Origin: Marinobacter sp. C7
GTDB taxonomy: Bacteria > Pseudomonadota > Gammaproteobacteria > Pseudomonadales > Oleiphilaceae
Assembly: GCF_022343555.1 (NCBI RefSeq)
Contig: NZ_JAKQZH010000002.1
Coordinates: forward strand, 917,167-981,166
Reading direction: 5' to 3'
DNA length: 64,000 nt
Position numbers and translations under genes: made by a program. Positions 24,687-35,103 of the stretch are shown one piece after another. The notes beneath the pieces are model-generated. The model was not told the DNA's origin and searched no databases. It worked only from the letters and a program-made list of their open reading frames with translations. Every line of letters starts with the position of its first letter. The stretch's first letter is position 1.

Positions 24687-26417
24687 TCATTCCTGCATGC
24701 CACCGCTCAGCTCCCGAAGTTCGTTGCGTTCCTCGGCAGAGAGGTTGGCAAAGTTCCTCAGTAGCGCTGCCAGCCTCTGCTGGCGCGAGGTTTCCTCGCT
24801 CGGACTGATGAGCTCGCGGGCCGAGGCCAGCGTGCTTTCCCGTGAGGGAATGTGTTCGATGCCATCAAAGAGATGGTAAAACCGGTCCCGGGCCTGTTGA
24901 TCCAGGGCCAGTGCGCCTATCAGCTTGCGACGATCACGGATCCCTTGGTCCACGATCCAGGTGGCCAGGTCCATCGCCTGCGGAAACTGCCGTGACTGCC
25001 GGGCCAGCTCGCAGATTTCGGTGGCCAGCTCCGGGGCTTGCACCAATGCCAGGCAGAGCGTGCTGTCCTTGTTGAGTTTGACGTCCACCCGCTCTTCGGC
25101 CGGCCGGTCCCGGAACTCGCCGTTTCGCCATTTGCCCCGCTGTTGCGGCTGGCGGTTCTGCCATTGGTTGCGGCCTCCGCACAGGCGCAGCATCTCATGC
25201 CACATGGCATCCCGGAGGGTGCTGCGGGGCATTTTGTTAAGCAGCGGCTCAACCCGTGCGCGCAGTTCACCGCGATGTTCCGGTAACTGCAGGTCCAGAC
25301 CCTCGCCCTGCCGGTCAAACAGATAGCGCGACAGTGGCGTGGCGCCCGCGATCCGTTTCTGGAACGCGTCCGAGCCTTCCTTGCGGATCAATGTGTCGGG
25401 ATCCTCGCCCTCCGGCAGCATCAGGAACTGCAAATGCAGGCCATCCGCCATCAGTTCCAGGGCATTCTCCATGGCCCGGTCGGCAGCGCGGAAGCCGGCG
25501 CTATCACCGTCAAAGCAGAACACCACGTGCCGCACCTGTTTCAGCAGTGCCTGCAGGCTGTCCTGGTTGGTGGCAGTGCCGAGTGTGGCAACGGCGTAAT
25601 CGATGCCGTACTGGGCCAGGGCAATGACGTCCATGTAGCCTTCCACCACCAGGAGCTTGTCCAGCTGGCGGATGGCCTGGCGGGCCTCGAACAGCCCGTA
25701 GATCTCCCGGCTCTTGTGAAAGACATCCGACTCCGGAGAGTTGATGTACTTGGCCTTGTCATCCCCCAGGGTCCGGCCGCCAAAAGCCACAGTCCGACCG
25801 CGGGTGTTGCGGATCGGGAACATCACCCGATTACGGAACAGGTCCCGCGGGCGCCCGTAACGGTCCGATACGGTGCCGGTCTCGATCAGGGGACCTTTCA
25901 GGTCCTGTGCCGCCGCGTCATAAAGTGCAGTCCCGGTGCCGGGGGCGTAGCCCAGCTGGTAACGCTCGATAATGACGTCGTCCAGCCCGCGTTGCTTCAG
26001 GTAATCGAGGGCGTAGTTGCCGCCCGGGCTACGCAGGGCCTTGCGGTAAAACTGGTTAGCGAAGTCGAGCGCATCGGTCAGGGTCCGGGCCTGCTGCATT
26101 TCCTGCCGCGCGGCCCGGTCGTAGGGCACTTCCAGGCCGGCTCGCTTGGCAAGTTCCTCCACCGCTTCGGTAAAGCCCAGGCCTTCGAATTCCCGTACGA
26201 AGCTGATGGCGTCGCCATGGGCGCCACAACCGAAGCAGTGATAAAAACCCTTGTCCGGTCGCACGTTGAACGATGGTGTTTTTTCATCGTGGAAGGGGCA
26301 GCAGGCCTTGTAGTTCGCTCCGGCTTTCTTGAGGGTGATCCGGGACCCGATCAGTTCCGCAAGGTCGATGCGGTCGAGCAGGTCTTCAACGAAACGTTGA
26401 GGGATCAGTCCACTCAT
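24687..26417 (-). CDS. dnaG: DNA primase
   Basis: The start is set at ATG 26417 (MSGLIPQRFVEDLLDRID), since the upstream extension reads through a terminator. The 576-residue protein has the CHC2-type zinc-binding domain (CPFHDEKTPSF and HCFGCGAHGD, about 40-65). The TOPRIM catalytic domain (about 255-345) has LLVVEGYMDVIAL and FCFDGDSAG. A DnaB-binding C-terminal domain completes it. It makes RNA primers at the replication fork. Confidence 0.95.
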   Translation of the reverse strand: MSGLIPQRFVEDLLDRIDLAELIGSRITLKKAGANYKACCPFHDEKTPSFNVRPDKGFYHCFGCGAHGDAISFVREFEGLGFTEAVEELAKRAGLEVPYDRAARQEMQQARTLTDALDFANQFYRKALRSPGGNYALDYLKQRGLDDVIIERYQLGYAPGTGTALYDAAAQDLKGPLIETGTVSDRYGRPRDLFRNRVMFPIRNTRGRTVAFGGRTLGDDKAKYINSPESDVFHKSREIYGLFEARQAIRQLDKLLVVEGYMDVIALAQYGIDYAVATLGTATNQDSLQALLKQVRHVVFCFDGDSAGFRAADRAMENALELMADGLHLQFLMLPEGEDPDTLIRKEGSDAFQKRIAGATPLSRYLFDRQGEGLDLQLPEHRGELRARVEPLLNKMPRSTLRDAMWHEMLRLCGGRNQWQNRQPQQRGKWRNGEFRDRPAEERVDVKLNKDSTLCLALVQAPELATEICELARQSRQFPQAMDLATWIVDQGIRDRRKLIGALALDQQARDRFYHLFDGIEHIPSRESTLASARELISPSEETSRQQRLAALLRNFANLSAEERNELRELSGGMQE

Positions 26418-26474
26418 GGAGACTCCAGGTCTGCCGGCCTGTTTATGCCGGTACTTCAGGTGTTGGCCATAGCC

Positions 26475-26510
26475 AAAAATGCCGCCGAAGCCAGGCCTCG
26501 GCGGCATTTT
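26475..26510 (-). terminator. Terminator/attenuator between rpsU and dnaG
   Basis: A near-perfect stem, ATGCCGCCGA/TCGGCGGCAT, with T-runs on both sides. It probably attenuates read-through from rpsU into dnaG, keeping primase low relative to S21, as in E. coli. Confidence 0.8.
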
Positions 26511-26580
26511 CAATCGCTCTGTGCAGCCTGTTGCTGACAGGCAATCAGTGCTTTGCAGTCAAGCGGCGTCTGGCTGTAGC

Positions 26581-26796
26581 TTAGTACAGACGCTCGAACT
26601 TGCGCTGTTCCCGCTGAAGCTTCTTGAGATGACGCTTAACGGCAGCGGCTGCTTTGCGCTTGCGAACAGCGGTCGGCTTCTCGTAGTGCTCACGACGACG
26701 CACTTCAGACAGTACACCGGCCTTTTCGCAGGAACGCTTGAAGCGACGCAGTGCTACGTCAAACGGTTCATTCTCTTTCACTTTAACAGCTGGCAT
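26581..26796 (-). CDS. rpsU: 30S ribosomal protein S21
   Basis: 71 residues from ATG 26796. The sequence begins [11 protein letters not shown] and ends with the very basic tail ([27 protein letters not shown]) of gammaproteobacterial S21, which helps base-pairing of the mRNA Shine-Dalgarno with 16S rRNA. First gene of the rpsU-dnaG-rpoD operon and divergent from tsaD. Confidence 0.97.
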   Translation of the reverse strand: MPAVKVKENEPFDVALRRFKRSCEKAGVLSEVRRREHYEKPTAVRKRKAAAAVKRHLKKLQREQRKFERLY

Positions 26797-27033
26797 TCGA
26801 AAATCACCTACCTGATAGATTCGGTTTTGATTTGCTCCGCACGGCATTGCCTGTGCGGCTCGATACCTGGTCAGATTGGCTAAAACTCGACCAGTGCATA
26901 TTTTAGGGCGGCAATAATAGCGCCTGGATCATGGCGAGGTCAATGTTTGTTCGATGAAACTGCCTTCCGGTTTCGGGTTTCTGCTAAAATGCGCTCCGTT
27001 CTCATTCATGCCAACCTGATGCGGCCCGAATCT

Positions 27034-28089
27034 ATGCTCATTCTCGGTATTGAAACCTCCTGTGACGAAACCGGCGTGGCCCTGTTCGACACCGACAAAG
27101 GCCTGCTGGCCCATGCGCTGTTCAGTCAGATCGATATGCATGCCGACTACGGCGGTGTCGTGCCGGAACTGGCGTCCCGGGACCATGTGCGCAAGCTCCT
27201 GCCCCTGTGCGATCAGGTAATCGAGGAAGCCGGGTGCGGCCGTCCGGATATCGACGGCATTGCCTATACCGCCGGGCCCGGACTGGTCGGCGCGCTGATG
27301 GTGGGCGGCTCGGTGGCCCACGCCCTGGGCTTTGCGCTGGGCGTGCCGGTACTGGGTGTGCACCACATGGAGGGGCACCTGCTTGCCCCGATGCTGGAGG
27401 ATAACCCGCCGGCGTTTCCGTTCGTGGCGTTGCTGGTTTCCGGCGGCCACACCCAGTTGGTCCGCGTTGATGGCATCGGTGAGTACGAAATGCTCGGGGA
27501 ATCGGTGGATGATGCGGCCGGCGAGGCCTTTGACAAGACCGCCAAGATGCTGGGCCTGGATTACCCGGGTGGTCCCCGCGTCGCCGCCCTCGCCGAGAAA
27601 GGCATTCCTGACCGTTACCGCTTCCCCCGACCGATGACGGACCGGCCGGGCCTGGATTTCAGTTTCAGCGGGCTTAAGACCTACACCCTCAATACGGTGA
27701 ATGCTGCCGTGGAAGCCGGGGAGTTTTCCGATCAGGTGAAGGCCGATATCGCCCTGGCGTTTGAAGCTGCGGTAGTTGATACGCTGACCATAAAATGCCG
27801 GCGTGCACTGGAGCAGACTGGCTGCAGGCGTCTGGTCATCGCCGGCGGCGTCAGTGCCAACAAGCGTCTGCGGGCCGGCCTCGAGAAAATGGCGAGGAAG
27901 CTCCAGGCCCACGTGTTCTACGCCCGCCCGGAGTTCTGCACCGATAACGGCGCCATGATCGCCTATGCCGGTGCCCAGCGAATGCAGGCCGGTCAGCAGG
28001 ACGGCGAGCGCATCGTGGCCGTACCAAGGTGGCCCATGAATACTCTGCCGCCAATCAGCGAGCCTCGCGCCGACGGCCTGGTGGACTGA
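27034..28089 (+). CDS. tsaD: tRNA N6-threonylcarbamoyladenosine transferase subunit TsaD
   Basis: 351 residues from ATG 27034 ([19 protein letters not shown]). The ASKHA-fold metal-binding pair HMEGH is near residue 111 ([10 protein letters not shown]). Nucleotide-binding motifs SGGHTQLV and [10 protein letters not shown] follow. With TsaB, TsaC and TsaE it makes t6A37 in ANN-decoding tRNAs, including the Ile2 tRNA in this window. Divergent from rpsU, the usual arrangement. Confidence 0.96.
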   Translation: MLILGIETSCDETGVALFDTDKGLLAHALFSQIDMHADYGGVVPELASRDHVRKLLPLCDQVIEEAGCGRPDIDGIAYTAGPGLVGALMVGGSVAHALGFALGVPVLGVHHMEGHLLAPMLEDNPPAFPFVALLVSGGHTQLVRVDGIGEYEMLGESVDDAAGEAFDKTAKMLGLDYPGGPRVAALAEKGIPDRYRFPRPMTDRPGLDFSFSGLKTYTLNTVNAAVEAGEFSDQVKADIALAFEAAVVDTLTIKCRRALEQTGCRRLVIAGGVSANKRLRAGLEKMARKLQAHVFYARPEFCTDNGAMIAYAGAQRMQAGQQDGERIVAVPRWPMNTLPPISEPRADGLVD

Positions 28090-28097
28090 GCTGGCGG

Positions 28098-28691
28098 TCA
28101 GAACCCGGCTTCCCGTCCCTGGGCGAGGCGGATCAGGTTGTTGCGGTGCCGCACGACAATCAGGATGGCCAGCAGGCCGAACAGGGGCAGGGTTTTCGGC
28201 TCGATCAGGGCGCTGATCAATGGCCCGAAGGCAATGGCTACCAGCGAGGCCAGGGCAGAGATGCGCCAGCGCCACATCACACCGGCCCAGATGGCCGCCA
28301 GTATCAGGGTTGTCACCGGAGCCAGTGCCAGGCCGGCACCCAGGGCCGTCGCTACCCCCTTGCCGCCCTTGAAGCGGTAGAACAGAGGGATCATATGGCC
28401 GGTCACCGCGCACAGGGCCACCATTGCCTGCACCATCACTGAGAGTCCGGCGATGTGGGCGATCCACACCGGCAGCCACCCCTTGAAGGCGTCAAGGGCG
28501 AGGGTGACCAGCGCTGGCGCCCAGCCGCCGTTACGGTAGACATTGGTAGCACCCGGGTTGCCGGATCCCAGGGCCCTCGGGTCCGGCAGCTTCCACAGAT
28601 GACATACCGGCAGTGCAAACAGGACGGAGCCCAACAGATAGGCAAGGGTGCAAAGTGCAACGGTGGCTACGGCAGGGCTGGTCAGATCCAT
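28098..28691 (-). CDS. plsY: Glycerol-3-phosphate acyltransferase PlsY
   Basis: 197 residues from ATG 28691. Five or so membrane helices and the conserved loops GSGNPGATNVYR (about 44-55) and FKGGKGVATALG (about 108-119) are visible. It transfers the acyl group from acyl-phosphate to glycerol-3-phosphate, the first step of membrane lipid synthesis. Converges with tsaD with 8 nt between stops. Confidence 0.95.
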   Translation of the reverse strand: MDLTSPAVATVALCTLAYLLGSVLFALPVCHLWKLPDPRALGSGNPGATNVYRNGGWAPALVTLALDAFKGWLPVWIAHIAGLSVMVQAMVALCAVTGHMIPLFYRFKGGKGVATALGAGLALAPVTTLILAAIWAGVMWRWRISALASLVAIAFGPLISALIEPKTLPLFGLLAILIVVRHRNNLIRLAQGREAGF

Positions 28692-28832
28692 GGTGTCGGT
28701 CCCGAGGCGGAGACGAATCGGTGCAATCTGTGCGAAAATGCCGGCCCGTTTATCACTGACCAGCCAGATCACAGTATCCGTTGGTTGTGTGCATTTCAAT
28801 CAGCAAAGAGTGGAAGACTCCGGGAGAGTTCC

Positions 28833-29189
28833 TTGGCAGACAGTGTCCTGATCGAAGGTCTGGCGGTCGAAACCGTCATCGGCGTTTATGACTGGGAGCG
28901 GAAGGTGACCCAGCAGGTCCTGATCGATCTGGATATGGCCTGGGATAACCGCGCCCCGGGGCAGTCGGACGATGTTGCCGATGCCCTGGATTACGCCGCG
29001 GTCAGTGAGCGGGTGGCCCGGTGTCTCCAGGAACTGAAACCACAGTTGCTTGAACGTGCCGCAGAAGTGCTGGCGGATCTTCTGATAAAGGAGTTCGGGG
29101 TAGGGCGACTGACCCTGACTCTTCGTAAGCCCGGTGCAGTGCCGGCAGCCAGGTCCGTGGGTGTGCGAATCGAACGGGGAAGCAAATGA
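28833..29189 (+). CDS. folB: Dihydroneopterin aldolase
   Basis: 118 residues starting at TTG 28833, chosen because GGGAG lies 8 nt upstream and the product then begins with the family signature DSVLIEGLAVETVIGVYDWER. The catalytic-type Lys is in the late LRKPGAVP motif. It cleaves dihydroneopterin in folate synthesis. Its stop overlaps the next gene by 4 nt (ATGA). Confidence 0.92.
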   Translation: MADSVLIEGLAVETVIGVYDWERKVTQQVLIDLDMAWDNRAPGQSDDVADALDYAAVSERVARCLQELKPQLLERAAEVLADLLIKEFGVGRLTLTLRKPGAVPAARSVGVRIERGSK

Positions 29190-29713
29190 TGGTGGCAACT
29201 GCCCGGGTCTACATCAGTATCGGTACCAATATCGACCGGGAGCGTTACGTGACCGCCGCACTGGACGCTCTGGCAGACTGGTTCGGTGACTTGCAGATTT
29301 CCCCGGTGTATGAGAGCGAGTCGGTCGGCTTTGACGGTTCGCCATTTCTCAACCTGGTGGTCGGTGTGGATACAGATCTCAGCGTTGGTGAGCTGTCCCG
29401 GCGCTTCAAGCAGCTGGAAGCCGAGAACGGCCGCCGGCGCGATGTGCCAAAATTCAGTGCCCGGACCCTGGACCTGGATATCCTGACCTACGGTGACCGG
29501 ACCGGCATCATTGACGGTGTTGAATTGCCCCGGGGCGAGATCCTGAAGAATGCGTTCGTATTGCGTCCACTGGCCGATATTGCCCCGAACGCGGTGCACC
29601 CGGTGTGCGGCAAGACTTACCGCCAGCTCTGGCAGGCCTATAACACCGGCCAGAAGCTCTGGCCGGTGGACTTCCTGTGGCGGGGCCGGAAAATCTCAGA
29701 GGCCGTTAGCTGA
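29186..29713 (+). CDS. folK: HPPK-like pyrophosphokinase (first FolK paralogue)
   Basis: 175 residues, coupled to folB. It shows the HPPK motifs: IGTNIDRERYVTAAL, the substrate segment ESESVGFDGSPFLN and RTLDLDILTYG. The enzyme adds pyrophosphate to hydroxymethyl-dihydropterin. It is more divergent than the second copy at 33157, for example GTN rather than GSN in the first motif. It may be specialised for another pterin, but that is inference. It converges with pgi, overlapping by 18 nt. Confidence 0.85.
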   Translation: MMVATARVYISIGTNIDRERYVTAALDALADWFGDLQISPVYESESVGFDGSPFLNLVVGVDTDLSVGELSRRFKQLEAENGRRRDVPKFSARTLDLDILTYGDRTGIIDGVELPRGEILKNAFVLRPLADIAPNAVHPVCGKTYRQLWQAYNTGQKLWPVDFLWRGRKISEAVS

Positions 29714-31357
29714 ACGGAACTTCCGGATCAGCTGGTCGGTGGAGCTGTCACCGGCGGTGCCGATGGCATCCTGGCTGAGCAGCTTGGGGAGAATGCCCTT
29801 GCCCAGCTGCTTGCCCAGCTCCACCCCCCACTGGTCAAACGAATCTACATCCCAGATCACACCCTGAACAAAGGTTCGGTGCTCATAGAGTGCAATCAGG
29901 GCCCCCACCGTTTCTGGCGCCACCTTCTCCATGATCAGGGTGTTGCTCGGTTTGTTGCCGGGGATCACCTTGTGGGGCGCGAGGGCTTCGACAGTTTCCT
30001 TGTCCAGACCCTCGTTCGCCAGCTCCGCCCGGGCTTCGTCCAGGGTCTTGCCCGCCATCATTGCCCGGGACTGGCTGAGGCAGTTGGCAAACAGGTCGGC
30101 ATGATGGGTTGCGACGGGGTTGTGAGTCTTCAGCGGAATGATGAAGTCCGCGGGAACCAGTCGGGTGCCCTGATGGATCAGCTGGTGATAGGCGTGCTGG
30201 CCATTGGAGCCGACACCCCCCCAGAGCACCGGGCCGGTCTGGTAGTTCACGGGTTGGCCCGCCTCGGTCACACTCTTGCCGTTGCTTTCCATGTCCAGTT
30301 GTTGCAGATGATCCGGCAGGCTGCGCAGGTAATGATCATAGGGCAGAATGGCGTGGGTCTCGGCATCCCAGAAATTGTTGTACCAGACGCTGAGCAGGCC
30401 CATCACTACGGGAAGGTTGCGCTCAAGCGGCGCTTCCCGGAAATGGCTGTCCATGGCGTGGGCGCCGGCCAGTAGCGCCCGGAAGTTGTCCATCCCGATG
30501 CTCAGGGCCACGGGCAGGCCGATGGCCGACCAGAGGGAGTAGCGGCCTCCGACCCAGTCCCACATGGGAAAGACGTTGTCGGCATCAATGCCGAACGCCT
30601 CGGCCGCCGGAACGTTGGCGGTGACCGCCATGAAATGCCTGGCGACGGCGGCTTCATTGCCCCCGTTGTCGAGGAACCACTGCCGCGCCACCTTGCTGTT
30701 CTCAAGGGTTTCCTGGGTGCGGAAGGACTTCGACTGAACCAGGAACAATGTGGTTTCCGGGTTCACCTGCCGGAGAGTCTCACAGATGTCGGTACCGTCG
30801 ATGTTGGCAACATAATGGCAGCGGATTCGGCCTTGCCGGTAGGGCTGCAGGGATTCGTCTACCAGCTTGGGACCGAGGTAGGAGCCGCCGATCCCGACAC
30901 TCACGACGTCTGTGAAGGCCTTGCCGCTGAATCCGGTTCTGGAGGCATCGAGAACACCGTTCACGAAGGCTTCCATTCGGTCCAGGGTTTTCTGCACCTC
31001 CGCAATCACATCTACGCCATCGACCAGGATGGATTCGTTGCCCGGGTGGCGAAGGGCAGTATGCAGTGCCGGCCGGTTTTCCGTGATATTCACCCTGGCG
31101 CCGTTGAGAAGGTCGCTACGCCGTTCTTCCAGGCGACAGCTTCGGGCCAAAGCCACCAGTTCGGACAGGGTCTCGTCGGTCAGAAGGTTCTTGGAGAAAT
31201 CCAGGGCCAGGCCGGCACCCTGGATAAAGTACCGGCTGGCACGATCCGGATCCTGCTCGAAGAGCGCTCGCATGGAGACGCTTCGGAGCTTGTCCCGCCG
31301 CTCGTTCAGTGTCTGCCATTCGGGTTTCGAGGTCAGTACGGCCGAGTGTTCGGGCAT
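29696..31357 (-). CDS. pgi: Glucose-6-phosphate isomerase
   Basis: 553 residues with the family signatures VSVGIGGSYLGPKLV (about 151-165), GGRYSLWSAIGLP (about 270-282) and the C-terminal QWGVELGKQLGK helix. It interconverts glucose-6-phosphate and fructose-6-phosphate in the cytoplasm. Last gene of the folK-panB-panC-pgi run; 27 nt separate it from panC. Confidence 0.96.
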   Translation of the reverse strand: MPEHSAVLTSKPEWQTLNERRDKLRSVSMRALFEQDPDRASRYFIQGAGLALDFSKNLLTDETLSELVALARSCRLEERRSDLLNGARVNITENRPALHTALRHPGNESILVDGVDVIAEVQKTLDRMEAFVNGVLDASRTGFSGKAFTDVVSVGIGGSYLGPKLVDESLQPYRQGRIRCHYVANIDGTDICETLRQVNPETTLFLVQSKSFRTQETLENSKVARQWFLDNGGNEAAVARHFMAVTANVPAAEAFGIDADNVFPMWDWVGGRYSLWSAIGLPVALSIGMDNFRALLAGAHAMDSHFREAPLERNLPVVMGLLSVWYNNFWDAETHAILPYDHYLRSLPDHLQQLDMESNGKSVTEAGQPVNYQTGPVLWGGVGSNGQHAYHQLIHQGTRLVPADFIIPLKTHNPVATHHADLFANCLSQSRAMMAGKTLDEARAELANEGLDKETVEALAPHKVIPGNKPSNTLIMEKVAPETVGALIALYEHRTFVQGVIWDVDSFDQWGVELGKQLGKGILPKLLSQDAIGTAGDSSTDQLIRKFRSANGL

Positions 31358-31384
31358 CAGGGGATCCTTTTCCTTGTGTGAGGG

Positions 31385-32233
31385 TCAGCGCGCCACCGAC
31401 AGGTTGTCAATCAGTCGTGTGGTTCCCAGGAAGGCTGCCACCAGGATGGTCAGCTCGTGGTCGTCCGGTGAAGCGGGTTTTAGCGTCAGGCTGTTGACGA
31501 TGTTGAAATAATCAGGCCGTAACCCGGCTGCGCTCAGTGACTGTTCAGCTTCTTTCTCAATGGCCTGGAAGTCTGTGCGACCACTGGCGAGTTTCTCGGC
31601 GGTCGCTTCCAGTGTCCGGAACACGACCGGTGCGATCTTGCGTTCCTCCGGGGAGAGATAGCCGTTACGGGAGCTTTTGGCCAGTCCGTCTTCTTCCCGG
31701 ACCGTGGGCGCTCCAATGACCTCCACGGGCATGAACAGGTCTCGGGCCATCTTTCTGATCACGGCGAGTTGTTGAAAATCCTTCTCGCCAAAGACCGCCA
31801 GGTCCGGTTGCACCATGTTGAACAGCATGGTCACGACTGTCGCGACCCCTTCGAAGTGGCCGGGTCGGCTTGCGCCGCAATGGCCGTCGCTGACTTCCGG
31901 AACGATCACCTTGGTCTGCTGGGCCAGGCCGTCCGGATAGATCTCTTCCACGGGTGGAGCAAACACCAGGGTATTTCCGGCCGCTTCAAGTCTTTCCTGG
32001 TCCTCGGCGAGGGTCCGCGGATACTTGTCCAGGTCCTCGTTGGCCCCGAACTGCATGGGGTTCACGAAAATGCTGGTTACCACCACGTCTGCGGACTCGG
32101 CCGCTTTGCGCACCAGCGATATATGGCCGTCATGCAGGTTGCCCATGGTGGGCACCAGGCCGATGGTCTTGTCCTGCTGGCGATAGCCTCGCAGGATGGT
32201 GCGGAGTTCTTTGAGGGAATGGATCGTTCTCAT
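31385..32233 (-). CDS. panC: Pantothenate synthetase
   Basis: 282 residues. The nucleotidyltransferase motif [10 protein letters not shown] (about 29-38) and the KMSKS-like region ([10 protein letters not shown]) are present, plus [14 protein letters not shown]. It joins pantoate to beta-alanine with ATP. The start overlaps panB by 4 nt (ATGA), so the two are coupled. Confidence 0.96.
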   Translation of the reverse strand: MRTIHSLKELRTILRGYRQQDKTIGLVPTMGNLHDGHISLVRKAAESADVVVTSIFVNPMQFGANEDLDKYPRTLAEDQERLEAAGNTLVFAPPVEEIYPDGLAQQTKVIVPEVSDGHCGASRPGHFEGVATVVTMLFNMVQPDLAVFGEKDFQQLAVIRKMARDLFMPVEVIGAPTVREEDGLAKSSRNGYLSPEERKIAPVVFRTLEATAEKLASGRTDFQAIEKEAEQSLSAAGLRPDYFNIVNSLTLKPASPDDHELTILVAAFLGTTRLIDNLSVAR

Positions 32234-33024
32234 GCCTTGAACGTATGCTCCTCGGACGGGAAAGTACGGTCACGGACCTGTTGGGCATAGGCCGCTAGGG
32301 CTTCCTGAACAGAGTCGGTTTCGGCCAGGAAGTTCTTCACGAATCGTGGCTTGCGCCCCGGGGTCAGTCCCAGCATATCGTGTACCACAAGTACCTGGCC
32401 ATCAGTGTCAGAACCGGCGCCGATACCGATTACCGGAGCCCTGACCGCCTGGGTGATGCGGGCTGCCAGCGGGGCGGGCACGCATTCCAGCAGAATGATA
32501 TCTGCACCTGCCTCCTCAAGTTCACAGGCGTGCTCAATCATCATTTCGGCGGCCTTCTCGTCGCGACCCTGTACCTTGTAGCCACCGAACTTATTGACGA
32601 ACTGGGGCGTCAGGCCCAGGTGGGCACAAACAGGAACGCCCCGCTCACTCAGGGCGCTGATCGTGTCCTTCATCCAGTCCGTGCCCTCCAGTTTGACCAT
32701 GTGCGCGCCGGCACGCATCAGTTCCGCCGCGTTCTCCAGGGCCGCTTCGACAGTACCGTAGGACATGAACGGCATGTCGGCCATGATCAGCGAGCCCTGG
32801 TTTCCCTTGGCCACGCAGCTGGTGTGGTACACCATCTGATCCATGGTTACCGGCAGGGTGCTGTCGTTGCCCTGAAGCACCATGCCGAGCGAGTCGCCGA
32901 TCAGGATGACATCAACGCCGGCTTCGCTGACGAGCTGGGCAAAGGTCGCGTCATAGGAGGTCAGGGCAGAGAAAGCCTCGCCCTTCTGCTTGTATTCCCG
33001 CAGGGTATTGATGGTAACAGCCAT
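32230..33024 (-). CDS. panB: 3-methyl-2-oxobutanoate hydroxymethyltransferase
   Basis: 264 residues with [31 protein letters not shown] near the N-terminus and the catalytic region [10 protein letters not shown] near 175-185. It makes ketopantoate, the first committed step to pantothenate and CoA. It precedes panC in the same operon. Confidence 0.96.
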   Translation of the reverse strand: MAVTINTLREYKQKGEAFSALTSYDATFAQLVSEAGVDVILIGDSLGMVLQGNDSTLPVTMDQMVYHTSCVAKGNQGSLIMADMPFMSYGTVEAALENAAELMRAGAHMVKLEGTDWMKDTISALSERGVPVCAHLGLTPQFVNKFGGYKVQGRDEKAAEMMIEHACELEEAGADIILLECVPAPLAARITQAVRAPVIGIGAGSDTDGQVLVVHDMLGLTPGRKPRFVKNFLAETDSVQEALAAYAQQVRDRTFPSEEHTFKA

Positions 33025-33156
33025 AGAATCCTAGCCTTTTGGGTGGATGGGCGTGGACTGCGCCGTGGTTTCGGCATTCAGGTGCTAAGGGTAATCCGGG
33101 GGTATGCCTGAGGCAATAGTATCACGGTGAGTCCGGGCTGGGGTGCGGTTGGCGTT

Positions 33157-33669
33157 TCAGTCCGGGCCGAAGGGTTCACGGGGGATGGGGGGCAGTTTCC
33201 GGAGACCGTTGTCCGGGCAGTTTTGCCTGAGGCTGGCGACGGTCCGACCGTCCGGCAGGGTCAGGTCGGGGTTCAGATCCAGCAGCGGCTGGAGCGCAAA
33301 GTCCCGGTTGGCCAGTTCAGGATGGGGTACCTCCAGCCGTTGGTCGCCCAGGGTTTCCTGGCCGAAGAGCAGGATGTCCAGGTCCAGAGTCCGTGGCCCC
33401 CAGTGGCGCAGACGTTCCCGGCCGTGGTGCTGTTCAATCGCCTGCAGGTGATCAAGCAATGCGTGAGGTGCCAGCTCTGTTCTGAGCCATACGGCGCCAT
33501 TCACGAAATCCGGTTGGTCCTGGGGGCCGACCGGCCGGCTGGCATAGAAGGGGGATTGCGCCACCAGTGTGGTTTGCGGCAGTGACGCAAGTTCTGCAAC
33601 CGCCCGGGCCAGTTGCGCCGCAGGGTTTTCGAGATTGCTGCCCAGGCCAATGAAGGCGTCCGTTGTCAT
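33157..33669 (-). CDS. folK: 2-amino-4-hydroxy-6-hydroxymethyldihydropteridine pyrophosphokinase (second FolK)
   Basis: 170 residues showing the canonical HPPK pattern: AFIGLGSNLENPAAQL, FYASRPVGPQDQPDFVN and GPRTLDLDILLFG with the metal-binding Asp pair. It overlaps pcnB by 4 nt, as in E. coli and Pseudomonas, and is the more canonical of the two copies in the window, so it is probably the main folate enzyme. Confidence 0.95.
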   Translation of the reverse strand: MTTDAFIGLGSNLENPAAQLARAVAELASLPQTTLVAQSPFYASRPVGPQDQPDFVNGAVWLRTELAPHALLDHLQAIEQHHGRERLRHWGPRTLDLDILLFGQETLGDQRLEVPHPELANRDFALQPLLDLNPDLTLPDGRTVASLRQNCPDNGLRKLPPIPREPFGPD

Positions 33670-35030
33670 TGCGCAGCCTGGCGCTTTACCGGTTTGCGAC
33701 GACGGCGGCGTTTTTTCGGTGCATCGCTTCCCAGGTTGGACAGCATGCGTTCCTGACCGCGTTCATCCGCCTGTTGGAACTCTGTCCACCACTGGCCCAG
33801 CCCCGGTTCGATCTCCCCGGCCGCTTCCCGCACCAGCAGGAAATCGTAGGCGGCCCGGAAACGGGGATGGGACATGGTGCCAAAGGCCCGTTTACCCTGC
33901 CGTCTCGGCAGGCGCATCTGCAGTTCCCAGATTTCCTTCATCGGACCGGAGAAACGCTTGGGTATGGATGTGGCTTGCACCTGCCGACCGATCACCTTGC
34001 CGATGGCACCGTGGAGGGCCGGTTGTACCGGGTCCCCGTTATCCTGGCGGCGGCGCCACTCGGCCTGAAGGGCGGGCCAGAGCATGGCGGCAAAGAGGAA
34101 GTAGGGAGTGACGGATTTACCCTGCGCTATCCTCGCATCGGTGTTGCGCAACGCCTGGCGGATCAGCTCGTCGGGCTCGCCTGCCTCGATCGCTTTTACG
34201 GTTTCCGGGAAAAGCGGTGCCAGCAGGTTGTACTCGTTGAGAAGGTCGTAGGTCTTTTCGCCGTGGCCCGCGGAAAACAGTTTCAGTACTTCGTCAAACA
34301 GCCGGGCCGGTGGGATATGGCCGAGCAATGGGGCGAGTTCGCGTATCGGTGCCTCGGTTTCCGGTTCGATCTCGAAGTCGAGTTTGCCGGCAAAGCGGAT
34401 AGCCCTGAGCATGCGTACCGGGTCTTCGCGGTATCGGGTTTCAGGATCGCCGATCAGTCGGATCTGACGGTTGCGCAGGTCTTCAATGCCGTTGGCGAAG
34501 TCGATTACCGTGAAGTCGCGAATACAGTAATACAGAGCGTTGACCGTGAAATCCCGCCGCAGTGCATCTTCTTCCTGAGTACCGTAGACGTTGTCACGCA
34601 GCAGCAGCCCATGCTCGCTGGTCTTGCGATCGTCGTCGGTGCTGTCGTCATCGGTTTCGTTGGCATTGCCGCGGAAGGTGGTGACTTCAATGACCTCCCG
34701 ACCGAACACCACATGAACAATGCGGAAGCGGCGGCCTATCAGGCGGGAATTGCGGAACAGGTCATGCACTTCTTCCGGGGTAGCGTTGGTGGCGATGTCG
34801 AAGTCTTTCGGTTTGCCGCCAAGCAGGATGTCCCGGACTCCGCCGCCAACCAGGTAAGCCTCGTAACCGGATTTGTTCAACCGATGCAGGACTTTCTTGG
34901 CGGGCTCGCTGATCACGGAGCGCGATACATTATGCTGGTCCCGGGGGATTTCCCGTCGCTGGTAGGTATGGGGATTCTTCCGTCCGCCGGGCATGAGGGA
35001 TTTTATTCTGTCGACAAGTCGTTTAGGCAT
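33666..35030 (-). CDS. pcnB: Poly(A) polymerase I
   Basis: 454 residues. The nucleotidyltransferase domain has YLVGGGVRDILLGGKPKDFDIAT (about 56-78), with catalytic Asp residues, followed by the RRRFRIVHV and RRDFTVNALYY motifs of class II polymerases. The C-terminus is highly basic (KKRRRRRKPVKRQ) for RNA binding. It adds A-tails that promote RNA decay. It lies directly downstream of the CrcZ-like RNA. Confidence 0.95.
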   Translation of the reverse strand: MPKRLVDRIKSLMPGGRKNPHTYQRREIPRDQHNVSRSVISEPAKKVLHRLNKSGYEAYLVGGGVRDILLGGKPKDFDIATNATPEEVHDLFRNSRLIGRRFRIVHVVFGREVIEVTTFRGNANETDDDSTDDDRKTSEHGLLLRDNVYGTQEEDALRRDFTVNALYYCIRDFTVIDFANGIEDLRNRQIRLIGDPETRYREDPVRMLRAIRFAGKLDFEIEPETEAPIRELAPLLGHIPPARLFDEVLKLFSAGHGEKTYDLLNEYNLLAPLFPETVKAIEAGEPDELIRQALRNTDARIAQGKSVTPYFLFAAMLWPALQAEWRRRQDNGDPVQPALHGAIGKVIGRQVQATSIPKRFSGPMKEIWELQMRLPRRQGKRAFGTMSHPRFRAAYDFLLVREAAGEIEPGLGQWWTEFQQADERGQERMLSNLGSDAPKKRRRRRKPVKRQAAQ

Positions 35031-35103
35031 TGAAATCCGTATTTGCGGTGAGCAAAAACCGAGAGTTTAACGGTTTGGGCAGGATTTGCACACGCCAGAT
35101 AAT

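Noticed and set aside
33663..35033. 456-residue plus-strand frame opposite pcnB
   Set aside because: It is an antisense shadow; the minus strand encodes an unmistakable poly(A) polymerase.
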